From Labrys sedimenti (GTDB lineage: Bacteria > Pseudomonadota > Alphaproteobacteria > Rhizobiales > Labraceae): DNA of 64,000 bases. The notes under the pieces were generated by a model that was not told the DNA's origin, did not search any database, and saw nothing but the letters and a program-made list of their open reading frames with translations. The translations under genes and the position numbers were made by a program. Positions 1 to 8,257 of this stretch are shown one piece after another. Where the stretch lies: positions 1 through 64,000 of the forward strand of contig NZ_JAXOUF010000008.1 in the NCBI RefSeq assembly GCF_034424805.1. Reading direction: 5' to 3'. Position 1 is the first letter of the stretch. Each line of letters opens with the position of its first letter.

Positions 1-213
1 TCAATGCCGGTTTCCCAACATCCGCAAGGACATCGTCGCCTACGCTTCTCTTTCTTCCGATGCAATTGTCAAATAGCAAGGGAAACTCAAAGCCTCCCAA
101 CCTTCAGCGAACACCCCGCTACCCCCGCCAAGCGGCCGGTTAAGCCAGAGCTCCTTGTCCGTGAAGCGACACGTCAGCGCCGCCGCTCAATCCGCGGCAA
201 CGCCGTCCGTCGA
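1..213 (-). other. Probable rRNA operon leader, non-coding
   Basis: Reading the minus strand from the promoter at 221-250, the sequence at about 27-75 contains a TTTGACAATTG box followed by GAAGAAAGAGAAGCG. This is very like the conserved leader or antitermination segment next to rRNA genes in Hyphomicrobiales. A plus-strand reading frame of 102 codons in this stretch has no family resemblance and is taken as fortuitous. The rRNA itself would begin beyond the left edge. Confidence 0.5.
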
Positions 214-220
214 TGGCCGC

Positions 221-250
221 TGTATAGGGGACCCCCGCCCGCACTGTCAA
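221..250 (-). promoter_or_regulatory. Strong sigma70-type promoter, probably of an rRNA operon leaving the window to the left
   Basis: On the minus strand a TTGACA box (complement of 245-250) and a TATACA box (complement of 221-226) are separated by 18 bases, a near-consensus vegetative promoter. Transcription would run toward base 1. No open reading frame follows it on that strand, but the downstream sequence resembles the leader of alphaproteobacterial rRNA operons. The rRNA assignment is inference, because the 16S gene itself is not in the window. Confidence 0.6.
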
Positions 251-326
251 CACTGAAAACATCACTTTTTTGCAGAACCGTCATGCAAGCTTCGCACCCC
301 CGTAAAGCTTGACTCGAATCGTGTTT

Positions 327-2396
327 CTAAGCTCGCGCGAGCGCGGTTATTTCCCGCCGGAACGGCAGGGCGTCGCCGATGTCGGGTTCGTCCAGTTCAC
401 GGGCATAGCGGTGCCCCGCATAGGTCGCCCAGGCGATCGGGCTCGGCGCCTCGGCATCGCCGATCACCTTGATGCTGGAGATGCCGCTATCGGCCCATGC
501 GTCCCGCCTTGCCTTAAGGCCCTGCCACAGCTCGTCCCGCTGCAGGCGCGCGGTGACCAGCACGACGCCATCGGCCTCCAGCCTCGCCTCGGTCCCGGTA
601 TAGGTACAGGCCGTGACCACGCTGCCGGCGTCGATGCGCGCCACCGCCCGGTTGAGCACGATCTCGACCCCATGCCCGACGAGCCTGCGATGGATGGCGC
701 CCTGCTCCAGCGTGTTGCGCGTCCAGTCGGAGACATAGGCGGAAGGGGTCACCAGCGTCACCCTGGCGCCCTGCCGTGCCAGCAATTCGGCGAGCACGCC
801 GCCCATGTAGTAGTGATCGTCGTCGAACAGCATGATCCGGCCGGTAGGCAGTGTCCCATCCATCAGATCGTCGGGGGTGAACACCGGCATGGCCGGATCG
901 ATCGGCATCGGCACGACATGGGCTCGCGCCACGCCGTCCCGGCGCCAGGTCGAGCCAGTGGCGAGCGCGACATGTTCGAAGCCAAAGCCGAGAACGTCGT
1001 CGGCCGAGAGCTGGCTGTCGAAATAGATCTCGACATTCGGCATCTGGCTGAGCTGGTATTGGCGATAGTCGCGCACGCGGCCCCAGGCCGACAGGCCGGG
1101 CAATCTGCTTTCACGCGCCACGCGGCCACCGAGTTCGGTGCCGGCCTCGGCCAGAATCACCTTGTAGCCGCGCATTCCCAAGGCCCGCGCCGCCTCCAGC
1201 CCGGCCGGCCCCGCACCGATGACCAGCACGCTCTCGCTGGCGCCCCTGGCCTGCATGCGCTCGGGATGCCAGCCCTTGCGCCATTCCTCCATGAAGGTGG
1301 GGTTCTGCGTGCAGCGCGAGATCGACATCGTCATGTCGCCCGTGACGCAGATGTTGCAGCCGATGCATTCGCGAATGTCCTCGATCCGGCCCTCCTCGAT
1401 CTTCCTCGGCAGGAAGGGATCGGCGATGGAGGGGCGGGCACAGCCGATGAAATCGAGCGTGCCGGAGCGGATCATCCTGGCCATCACATCCGGCGAGGTG
1501 AAGCGGCCGACGCCGACGACGGGCTTGGACGTCAACGTCTTGATGCCGGCGACCAGGTTTTCCTGCGCGGCCTCCTCCTTGAAGCGCGAGGGGCCGGAGC
1601 AATCCTCCCAGGCGCCATGGGCAAGGTCCCACAGATCGGGCAGATCGGCATGCATCTCGATCATGTCGCGTACCTCGGCATTGGCGAAACCGAGTTCGCC
1701 GACGACCTCGTCGAGCGAAATGCGCAGCGTCAGCCCGCAGGTGTCGCCGATGGCCTCGCGCCCCTCCTCGATCAGTTCGCGCATCAGGCGGGTGCGATTC
1801 TCCAGGGAGCCGCCATATTCGTCGGTGCGCTGGTTGGTGGCGGTAGACAGGAAATGCTGGATGATGCCGAATCCATGCGCACCATAGAGGCAGACGAGAT
1901 CGAAGCCCGCCTGCCTCGCCCGCTTGAAAGCATTGCGGTGCCAGCGCCTGAGGTCGCGGATATCCTGCCGGTCCATGGCACGGGCCTGCACGGGATCGTT
2001 GGTGAAGGTGCGAATCGGCAGGGCCGAAGGCCCGCGCGGAACTTCCTTGGTGTAGAGGTTGGGGCCGTTGATGCCGGAATAGGCGAGCTGTATGCCGGCA
2101 AGGGCGCCATGTTCGTGCATGGCATTGGCCATCCTGGCCAAAGCGGGAATGTCGGCATCGTCCCACAGGCGCAACTCGATGAAGGGCGTGATTTCCGAGG
2201 TGTGATGCATCTCGGTCTGCTCGGTGAAGACGACGCCCCAGCCTCCTTCCGACTTGATCCGCCGCATCTCGGCGGCAGCGGACGGATCGCGATAGCCGCC
2301 GCCATTGCAATGGGGAACCTGGTAGAAGCGGTTCTTGGCCGTCACCGGGCCGATCTTCATCGGCTCGAACAGAATATCGTAGCGTGGATCGCGCAT
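327..2396 (-). CDS. Trimethylamine/histamine dehydrogenase family flavoprotein, 689 aa
   Basis: This is an old-yellow-enzyme-type TIM barrel (about 1-340), then a 4Fe-4S motif, then an NAD(P)/ADP-binding Rossmann region (from about 380). It is collinear with trimethylamine dehydrogenase (TMADH). Cys30 in YQVPHC matches the cysteine that carries 6-S-cysteinyl-FMN, and Cys344, Cys347, Cys350 and Cys362 match the cluster ligands. The TMADH substrate bowl Tyr60/Trp264/Trp355 aligns with Gln60, Trp263 and Asp354. That combination is, to my knowledge, the one in histamine dehydrogenase, so trimethylamine is an unlikely substrate. The start at 2396 is chosen because GGGGAG lies just upstream; an in-frame start nine codons earlier lacks this. 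The gene is monocistronic. Confidence 0.85.
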   Translation of the reverse strand: MRDPRYDILFEPMKIGPVTAKNRFYQVPHCNGGGYRDPSAAAEMRRIKSEGGWGVVFTEQTEMHHTSEITPFIELRLWDDADIPALARMANAMHEHGALAGIQLAYSGINGPNLYTKEVPRGPSALPIRTFTNDPVQARAMDRQDIRDLRRWHRNAFKRARQAGFDLVCLYGAHGFGIIQHFLSTATNQRTDEYGGSLENRTRLMRELIEEGREAIGDTCGLTLRISLDEVVGELGFANAEVRDMIEMHADLPDLWDLAHGAWEDCSGPSRFKEEAAQENLVAGIKTLTSKPVVGVGRFTSPDVMARMIRSGTLDFIGCARPSIADPFLPRKIEEGRIEDIRECIGCNICVTGDMTMSISRCTQNPTFMEEWRKGWHPERMQARGASESVLVIGAGPAGLEAARALGMRGYKVILAEAGTELGGRVARESRLPGLSAWGRVRDYRQYQLSQMPNVEIYFDSQLSADDVLGFGFEHVALATGSTWRRDGVARAHVVPMPIDPAMPVFTPDDLMDGTLPTGRIMLFDDDHYYMGGVLAELLARQGARVTLVTPSAYVSDWTRNTLEQGAIHRRLVGHGVEIVLNRAVARIDAGSVVTACTYTGTEARLEADGVVLVTARLQRDELWQGLKARRDAWADSGISSIKVIGDAEAPSPIAWATYAGHRYARELDEPDIGDALPFRREITALARA

Positions 2397-2662
2397 GAAA
2401 CTCCCCGGGTTCGACGATCGCACCGCCGGGCAGATGCGAGGCGTCCCGATGCCTCCCGAAGCGTAGCGCGATCTGAACGAACTGCTTCAAATCGCGATGA
2501 CGCCTCGAACCAGAGCGTTGGAGCAAGCAGGCGCTCGATCATGAACAAGCTTGCCCTGGAGCATCACCACCAATTTCGGGGAGCCCGCAGCAACGGCAAA
2601 TTAGAGTTTTCCGATGCAATGGATCAGCTGGGCTGAGGCAGGTACGCAGCCCAGCCTGAACG

Positions 2663-3001
2663 TTACCGCGCGCGCTGCTGAAGCGCCTGACGCAGCATCA
2701 CTGCTGCGGCCCCGAGCGTCTCCACAGGATGGGCCTTGCAATATTCGCTGATCCAGCGGCGAATCGAGGTGCCGTCCTCGTCGATCAGCCAATCCTCCGC
2801 CCGCTCGGCGAGATTTGCCCCGCTGAGGAAGCCGGCGACCCAGGCTGCATAGGCCGTGCCCTGGGTCGAGTTGGCGCTTGCCGTCCACCTGTCGCAGGTC
2901 ACATCCATATAGCCGACGGCCGAGCGCCTTACTTCCTGAGCCAGCGCCGCGCCGGAATGGACCATGGTAGACAGGACGATCGCTCCGATGACACCCCGCA
3001 T
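2663..3001 (-). CDS. Small exported protein, Rap1a/Tai-like
   Basis: The protein has 112 residues with a clear signal peptide (hydrophobic run, then AAALAQ, cleavage near residue 22). The mature part has two cysteines, one in VTCDRW and one in EYCKAHP, and a central AAWVAGFLSGAN segment. This layout (Cys, a GFLSG-like helix, W..YC..hP, then a C-terminal helix) resembles small periplasmic helical proteins of the Rap1a/HdeA type. No function is assigned. It stands alone between the amine dehydrogenase and a gene-poor stretch, and no toxin partner is visible. Confidence 0.65.
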   Translation of the reverse strand: MRGVIGAIVLSTMVHSGAALAQEVRRSAVGYMDVTCDRWTASANSTQGTAYAAWVAGFLSGANLAERAEDWLIDEDGTSIRRWISEYCKAHPVETLGAAAVMLRQALQQRAR

Positions 3002-3848
3002 GCCGTCAGCCCGGTCGATTCGTGTTGGCGGACATGGTGCAATCCTTTTCCAGCCGGGCCTGGAGGAAGGCGGTCAAATGCTGGTGCCCGTCCGCCTGAT
3101 CTGCCACCACGAACCGAGACTTTCGCAAAACGGCAAGTTTCATTCGCAGTTGTCGGCGAACAGCCCTCGGGCTGTCAACCATCCCGAACGAACTGCTCCG
3201 TTCTTGATTCCGCCGCAGCTGCAAGGAGATCTCTTGCCCACGCACCCAATTGAATGTCTGCCCGCCAAACCAAGATCGCGCCTTGACGGAAAGGCTTCCC
3301 TTCTCGGCGGGATTGCCATTCCCCTGCTCACCTTGTGCACCAGGCACCCATCCATCCTTCATCCACCACCATACCCGCTTCAATTCACGAAGCGGCCCTG
3401 TTCCTTCTGCAACTGATGCGACGGCCCCTCGATCATGGTCGGACCAACGCTTATCGACGACGGTATCTATGCGCTAAAGGGCCTTTTCGGCTTTCCGATG
3501 ACCAAGCAAGTCTTGGCCCTGTACTGATTTGCGCCGATGATCATCGGGAAATGCTCCGCAGGTTCCCGCTACTCTGCCGCCAATGATGTGAAGCCGGATT
3601 TGGGCGAAAACATGGGTCCGGCAGGCAGGAAAACTCGCCGAGGCCGTATTTGGCGAGCTGCTCGGGGCGGGGCCGACGGGCCGAAATCAATTTGCAGGAC
3701 GTCATTTGCCGTTCAGGAATGCCCGGCCCCTTTGGGTGATTTCGTCGCGAGAAATCAGATCCCGGGGGCGGACCGGATGGCGAGCCGGCCCAAAAAGGCC
3801 GGTCGCTCTCGTGGGGACGGAAACGGCCCATCCCGTTCGCAGGCTTTC
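3002..3848. other. Stretch without a convincing gene
   Basis: About 850 bases. Open frames exist on both strands. The minus-strand frame at 3006-3383 (125 codons) is the most protein-like, but it has no recognisable motif, no good ribosome-binding site and an overlapping rival frame on the plus strand. I see no RNA gene, repeat family or transposase remnant. It may hold a degraded or lineage-specific gene. Confidence 0.4.
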
Positions 3849-4181
3849 TCAGTAATAGGCCGTGCAAACCCGGTTGCCGTAGGAATCATAGCCGACCTGG
3901 GCGCATTGGCGCGGACCGCCGCCATAGCCATCATAACCCGGCTCAGGTTCGCGGCTCGGGGTGGTGGCCGCACCGACGGCGGCGCCGCCGGCCGCACCGA
4001 TGGCGCCACCGATGAGAGCACCGCGCCCCTTGTTCTTCGAGACACCGGCGCCAATGGCCGCGCCGGCCACGCCGCCGAGCACGCCGCCACCGACCGCCCG
4101 GTCCCCGGGATTGTCCGACGCACACCCCGCTACCGACATAGCGACGGTGCCCGCCAAAACTGTGATCAGAATTTTTTTCAT
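3849..4181 (-). CDS. Glycine-zipper outer-membrane lipoprotein
   Basis: The protein has 110 residues. The N-terminus has a lipoprotein signal with lipobox VAGC (Cys20), followed by a glycine-rich region (about 30-70) with repeated GG.GG.AGAAIG blocks, as in SlyB/Rcp-type glycine-zipper proteins. The C-terminal tail is Tyr/Gly-rich and ends CTAYY with two cysteines. Such proteins usually insert in or lie under the outer membrane. The ATG at 4181 is followed directly by the KKILI signal. It appears monocistronic. Confidence 0.8.
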   Translation of the reverse strand: MKKILITVLAGTVAMSVAGCASDNPGDRAVGGGVLGGVAGAAIGAGVSKNKGRGALIGGAIGAAGGAAVGAATTPSREPEPGYDGYGGGPRQCAQVGYDSYGNRVCTAYY

Positions 4182-4391
4182 CTATCGGTCTCCATTTGCC
4201 AGATTACCGCTAAGTAATGATTCGGTCGCAATCGTGGCGAACGTATTTCATCGGTCTATTTTAACCATGTCGGACGATTGCCACCGGATCCTTTCAATCT
4301 GATTTGAACCAATTCGATCGCTGCGAAATGGATCAACTATCCATGACCCCTGATCGACTGTTAAGGCCGTCATCCATTTGATAGAAAGACG

Positions 4392-5312
4392 TTATCCGAG
4401 CTGCTCTCCCAGCCCAGGGAGTACCAAGGTCGCCGCGAGATCGCGCGTGAACTGACGCGCCACTTCGGTCGGTTCGGGCTGCACACGCAAAGCGATATAA
4501 AATTGCGACCGCCACACCAGGCCGGGCCCGTCAAGCGCGCGCATTTCGCCACGTTCGACCCATTTGCGTGCGAAATGAACGGGCAGGAAACCAAGGAAAC
4601 AGCCGCTGCGGATCAGCACGGCCTGCGCCTCCATATTCGAGACCGAGGCCGTGATCAGCGGATCCTGCAATGCGGCGAGTTCGGCGCGATGCAGATAGGG
4701 GCGAACCGTCATGGGATGGCGGGCAATCACCGCCGGCGTGATCTGCGCGGCATCGCCGGCAAAGAGCGGATGGGCCTGCCCGCAATAGAGGGCATGTTCC
4801 TCCACATAGACAGGCGCGTAGTTGATATTGGCCTGGCGGTTCGGAAACGGGCCGATGGCGACATGGATATCCCCGGTCTGCAATCCCTTGCCCAGCGCTT
4901 CGGGCGTGCCGACCTCCAGGCTGAGGCGAACCTGCTGCTCGCGTTCGAAAAAACGCCGCACCGCCCGATGCACCGGCAAATCGGGATTGTCCGCCTCGCT
5001 GTCGACGATGCCCACCCGCAAATGACCGGTGAGAATCCTACGCAGGACGCCGAGATTGGCCTCGCAGGTCTCGAGCGAGCCCAGCATGCGCTTGGCTTCG
5101 TGATAGACCGCCTCGCCCTTAGGGGTCAGCGAGAAGCCCCCGCGTCCGCGCTGGCAAAGCGTGAAACCGAGAGCAAGCTCGAGATCCTTGAGATGAGTCG
5201 AGATCACGGACTGGCCCGCGCCGAGAACGGCCTGTGCCCCGCCAAAGCCGCCATGCTCCACCACCGCGCAGAAGGTGCGCAGGTTCCGCACCATGTAGTC
5301 GCTGATCCGCAT
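4392..5312 (-). CDS. LysR-family transcriptional regulator, 306 aa
   Basis: The N-terminal winged helix-turn-helix (about residues 7-65, with QSVISTHLKDLELALG as the recognition region) is followed by the two-lobed LysR effector-binding domain. The start at 5312 gives the usual length and puts the HTH about 8 residues from the N-terminus; an upstream in-frame start would add an atypical 39-residue extension. It is divergent from the MHS transporter at 5524, so it is the likely regulator of that gene and perhaps of the ureohydrolase behind it. Confidence 0.85.
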   Translation of the reverse strand: MRISDYMVRNLRTFCAVVEHGGFGGAQAVLGAGQSVISTHLKDLELALGFTLCQRGRGGFSLTPKGEAVYHEAKRMLGSLETCEANLGVLRRILTGHLRVGIVDSEADNPDLPVHRAVRRFFEREQQVRLSLEVGTPEALGKGLQTGDIHVAIGPFPNRQANINYAPVYVEEHALYCGQAHPLFAGDAAQITPAVIARHPMTVRPYLHRAELAALQDPLITASVSNMEAQAVLIRSGCFLGFLPVHFARKWVERGEMRALDGPGLVWRSQFYIALRVQPEPTEVARQFTRDLAATLVLPGLGEQLG

Positions 5313-5523
5313 GGCGGTCCCCGGGACAGACAGGTTTCGACGGCTTCCCGTTACATCAAAATTCCCGATGTAAGAATTGAAAAGTTCCGAATTATGAATG
5401 CATTCATTTGCGGCATCCTCCCCGACCAATCGCCCGGCTGCCCTATGCCCATAGAAGGCAACATCACCATTCCGGCCGGACGACGCCTTGATGATCCAGC
5501 TTCATCCAAGAGGGGACATTTCC
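5313..5523. promoter_or_regulatory. Divergent intergenic region between LysR gene and transporter
   Basis: This 211-base gap between divergent start codons holds an AT-richer core at about 5345-5410 (including AAAATTCCCGATGTAAGAATT and GAATTATGAATGCATTC). A LysR-type regulator usually binds such a site with T-N11-A symmetry. I cannot pick one operator with confidence. A ribosome-binding sequence AGAGGGG lies just before 5524. Confidence 0.45.
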
Positions 5524-6885
5524 ATGAGCCATCCACATCCTGCGACCACGCCATCCCAACTTCGCACCGGTAGCGATGCCGCCGCCACGAGCCCCGTCTT
5601 GCGCCGCGCTGCCTTTGCGAGCTTCATCGGCACTTTCGTCGAATGGTTCGACTATGCGGTCTATGGCTTCCTTGCCACGGTGATCGCCGTGGTGTTCTTT
5701 CCGGCCACCGACACCCGCAGCGCCCTGATGGCGACCTATGGCGTCTTCGCCCTATCCTTCATCGTCCGGCCGATCGGCGGGGTGATCTGGGGCCATTTCG
5801 GCGACAGGTTCGGCCGCAAATCGACCCTGACCCTGTCGATCTTCATCATGTCGTCCGCCACCTTCGTCATCGCCTTCCTGCCGTCCTACCAGACGGCCGG
5901 GCTGGCCGCGCCGGTGCTGCTCCTGCTGACACGCCTCGTGCAGGGCTTTGCCGCTTCCGGTGAATATGCCGGCGCCGCTTCCTTCCTGTCCGAGCACGCC
6001 CCCGACCGCAAGCGCGGCATCTATACCTGCCTGGTGCCGGCCGGCGAGGCCGCGGGCCTGCTGGCCGCCTCGCTGTTCGTGGCCCTGCTGCATGCGCTGC
6101 TCACCACCGAACAGCTGCAGGCATGGGGCTGGCGCCTGCCTTTCCTGTTCGCGCTGCCCTTCGGCTATGTCGGCGTCTTCATCCGCCGCCGGCTCGAGGA
6201 GACGCGCCACTTCAAGTCCCTGGAGGCGGCCCATCACGTGCCGCCGGCACCGGTGCTCGAGCTCCTCGGCAAACACCGCCGCCAAGTGCTGATCGCCTTC
6301 GGCGGCACGCTGCTCAACGCCGTCGGCTTCTATCTCGTGCTCAGCTACATGCCGACCTATCTGGCCACCGAGCTCGGCATCAGCGAAACCGCCGCATTCC
6401 TCGGCTCGACCATCACGCTGACGGTCTATCTCGCCTCGATCTTCGTGATGGGGGCGCTGTCGGATCGGCTTGGCCGCAAGGCGGTGCTGATCACCTGCTC
6501 GCTGCTGTTCGCGATCCTCACCGTGCCGCTGTTCATCGTGCTCTCGTCGGTCAGCTTCACGGGCCTGGGTTCCGGCGGCTTCCTGGCGATCCTGGGGATC
6601 TGGGCCTTGTTCGGCGCCCTCCTCGCCATGAATGGCGGCACGCTACCGACGCTGCTGTGCGAATTGTTTCCCACGCGGGTGCGCTATTCGGGCTTCGCCC
6701 TCAGCTTCAACGCAGCGAACGCTTTGTTCGGCGGCACCGCGCCGCTGATCGCCACTTGGCTGATCGGGGCCACCGGCAGCAAGCTCGCCCCGGCCTGGTT
6801 CCTGGTGGCCGCCGCCTTGGTGACCCTCGCCGCCATCGCCATGACCACGGCCGGCCGCGCAGGCTCCGCCCTCGAGAACGACTAG
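5524..6885 (+). CDS. MFS transporter, metabolite:H+ symporter (MHS/ProP-like) family
   Basis: The protein has 453 residues and 12 predicted membrane segments. Family features are FASFIGTFVEWFDYAVYGF in TM1, GHFGDRFGRK in the loop after TM2, a charged central loop (LEETRHFKSLE) and a second SDRLGRK motif. MHS members import small charged solutes such as betaines, dicarboxylates or aromatic acids with protons. The start at 5524 is preferred over one 12 codons upstream because AGAGGGG lies just before it. It is followed after 152 bases by a ureohydrolase on the same strand, which suggests uptake plus hydrolysis of a guanidino or imino compound. Confidence 0.85.
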   Translation: MSHPHPATTPSQLRTGSDAAATSPVLRRAAFASFIGTFVEWFDYAVYGFLATVIAVVFFPATDTRSALMATYGVFALSFIVRPIGGVIWGHFGDRFGRKSTLTLSIFIMSSATFVIAFLPSYQTAGLAAPVLLLLTRLVQGFAASGEYAGAASFLSEHAPDRKRGIYTCLVPAGEAAGLLAASLFVALLHALLTTEQLQAWGWRLPFLFALPFGYVGVFIRRRLEETRHFKSLEAAHHVPPAPVLELLGKHRRQVLIAFGGTLLNAVGFYLVLSYMPTYLATELGISETAAFLGSTITLTVYLASIFVMGALSDRLGRKAVLITCSLLFAILTVPLFIVLSSVSFTGLGSGGFLAILGIWALFGALLAMNGGTLPTLLCELFPTRVRYSGFALSFNAANALFGGTAPLIATWLIGATGSKLAPAWFLVAAALVTLAAIAMTTAGRAGSALEND

Positions 6886-6920
6886 AGCAAAGTGCGTTCG
6901 AGTGTGAACGCCCATTTGCT
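6886..6920. terminator. Imperfect hairpin after the transporter gene
   Basis: AGCAAA (6886-6891) and GCGTTC (6894-6899) pair with GAACGC (6906-6911) and TTTGCT (6915-6920), giving a two-part stem with a 6-base loop directly after the stop codon. It may terminate or attenuate readthrough. The symmetric sequence also looks like a dispersed intergenic repeat. Confidence 0.45.
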
Positions 6921-7037
6921 TTAGCTCCTTGTTCCGACGCGTCTTTGCGATGCGAGGTGACCCCGTCAAATCGCAAAACGCCATAGGGGCAAGACGGGGC
7001 ACCCACTCCACGTCCTGAAAACTGCAAGGATTTATCG

Positions 7038-8006
7038 ATGAGCGAACACTCCTACGAAGCCGGGCGATTGAACCTGCCCTTCGTCGGCATCTCCACCTTC
7101 GCCAAGCGCCCCTATGTCGGCGACTGGAGCCGGATCGACGCCGATGTCGCCATTCTCGGCGCCCCCTTCGATTTCGGTACCCAGTTCCGCGCCGGTGCTC
7201 GCTTCGGCCCGCGCGCGGTGCGCGAAGCCTCCACGCTGTTCAGCTTCGGCCATGCCGGCGCCTATGACCATGAGGACGACCGTACCTATCTGCCGGCCTC
7301 GGTGAGGATGATCGACATCGGCGATGCCGACATCGTGCACACCGATACGCAAAAGAGCCATGCCAATATCAAGGCCGGCGTTTCAGCCATTCTCGACGCC
7401 GGGGCGCTGCCGGTGGTGATCGGCGGCGACCACTCGGTCAACATTCCCTGCATCGACGCCTTTGCCGGACGCGGCGACATCCACATCCTGCAGATCGACG
7501 CCCATCTCGACTTCGTCGACGAGCGCCACGGCGTGCGCTACGGCCACGGCAATCCGATGCGCCGCGCCGCGGAGAAATCCTATGTCAGCGGGCTCACCCA
7601 GGTCGGCATCCGCAACGTCTCCTCCACCGCCAAGGAGGGCTATGACGATGCCCGCCGCATGGGCTCGGATATCCTCTCGGTGCGCCAGATGCGGGCACTC
7701 GGCGCCAAGGGCGTGATCGACCGCATTCCGGCCGGCGCGCGCGTCTATGTCACCCTCGACATCGACGGCTTCTGCCCGTCGATCGCCCCGGGAACCGGCA
7801 CGCCCTCGCATGGCGGCTTTCTCTATTACGAGGTGCTGGAAATGCTGCAGGCGCTGGCCCGGCGCAACGAGGTCGTCGGCATCGACCTGGTCGAGGTGGC
7901 GCCCGATTACGACCAGACCGGGGGCACCGCGATCCTGGCGGCGCAGGTGCTGCTGAATTTCCTCGGTTTCGTGTTCGACGCCCGCTCGGCAAGGGCTGCG
8001 GCCTGA
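7038..8006 (+). CDS. speB: Agmatinase-family ureohydrolase
   Basis: The protein has 322 residues of the arginase/agmatinase fold. The binuclear manganese ligands are visible in GGDHS (about 134-138), DAHLD (about 154-158) and DIDGFCPSIAP (about 239-249). The family hydrolyses guanidino groups (agmatine, guanidinobutyrate, guanidinopropionate, free guanidine) or formimino groups (formiminoglutamate). The sequence looks agmatinase-like, but substrate cannot be fixed by eye. Its position behind an MHS importer and a divergent LysR gene suggests catabolism rather than polyamine synthesis. Confidence 0.8.
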   Translation: MSEHSYEAGRLNLPFVGISTFAKRPYVGDWSRIDADVAILGAPFDFGTQFRAGARFGPRAVREASTLFSFGHAGAYDHEDDRTYLPASVRMIDIGDADIVHTDTQKSHANIKAGVSAILDAGALPVVIGGDHSVNIPCIDAFAGRGDIHILQIDAHLDFVDERHGVRYGHGNPMRRAAEKSYVSGLTQVGIRNVSSTAKEGYDDARRMGSDILSVRQMRALGAKGVIDRIPAGARVYVTLDIDGFCPSIAPGTGTPSHGGFLYYEVLEMLQALARRNEVVGIDLVEVAPDYDQTGGTAILAAQVLLNFLGFVFDARSARAAA

Positions 8007-8083
8007 CCGTTCCCGCAACGGGGGAAATCTCCTCGCCGGCCCAGCACTGCAATTGTGTTGCATGAAGGGGCTACGGGATATGC

Positions 8084-8164
8084 GGAGTGTCAGCCTCCTG
8101 GCTGACATCCTGCTTGCTTGCAAGCGCTTCGTTTTCAAGATGTCGGCCTGGAGGCTGACACTCC
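8084..8164. repeat. Long inverted repeat (25-bp arms) between convergent genes
   Basis: Arm 8084-8108 pairs with 8140-8164 at 23 of 25 positions, with the first 15 pairs perfect (GGAGTGTCAGCCTCC). The 31-base loop has its own small palindrome (GCTTGCAAGC). It lies between the convergent ureohydrolase and fhuC genes, so it may act as a bidirectional terminator. It is too long for a simple terminator and has no U-tract, so a mobile palindromic element is an alternative. Confidence 0.6.
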
Positions 8165-8257
8165 CAATCTCGTTCCGGCCCCCCTCCTTGGAAGCGCCTC
8201 GACAAGAGGATGGAAGAGCAGGCAATCGCGAGGAAATTCGGTCCCGAGGCAGGCCGG

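Noticed and set aside
4..312. Plus-strand open frame of 102 codons at the left edge
   Set aside because: No motif or ribosome-binding site, and it lies opposite the probable rRNA promoter and leader.
309..2636. Long plus-strand frame opposite the amine dehydrogenase
   Set aside because: It is rich in Ala/Gly/Arg/His as expected for the antisense of a GC-rich gene, while the minus strand encodes all FMN and 4Fe-4S motifs.
3006..3383. Minus-strand frame of 125 codons
   Set aside because: Composition is fairly protein-like but no motif, no clear start signal and a competing frame on the other strand; left as unresolved.
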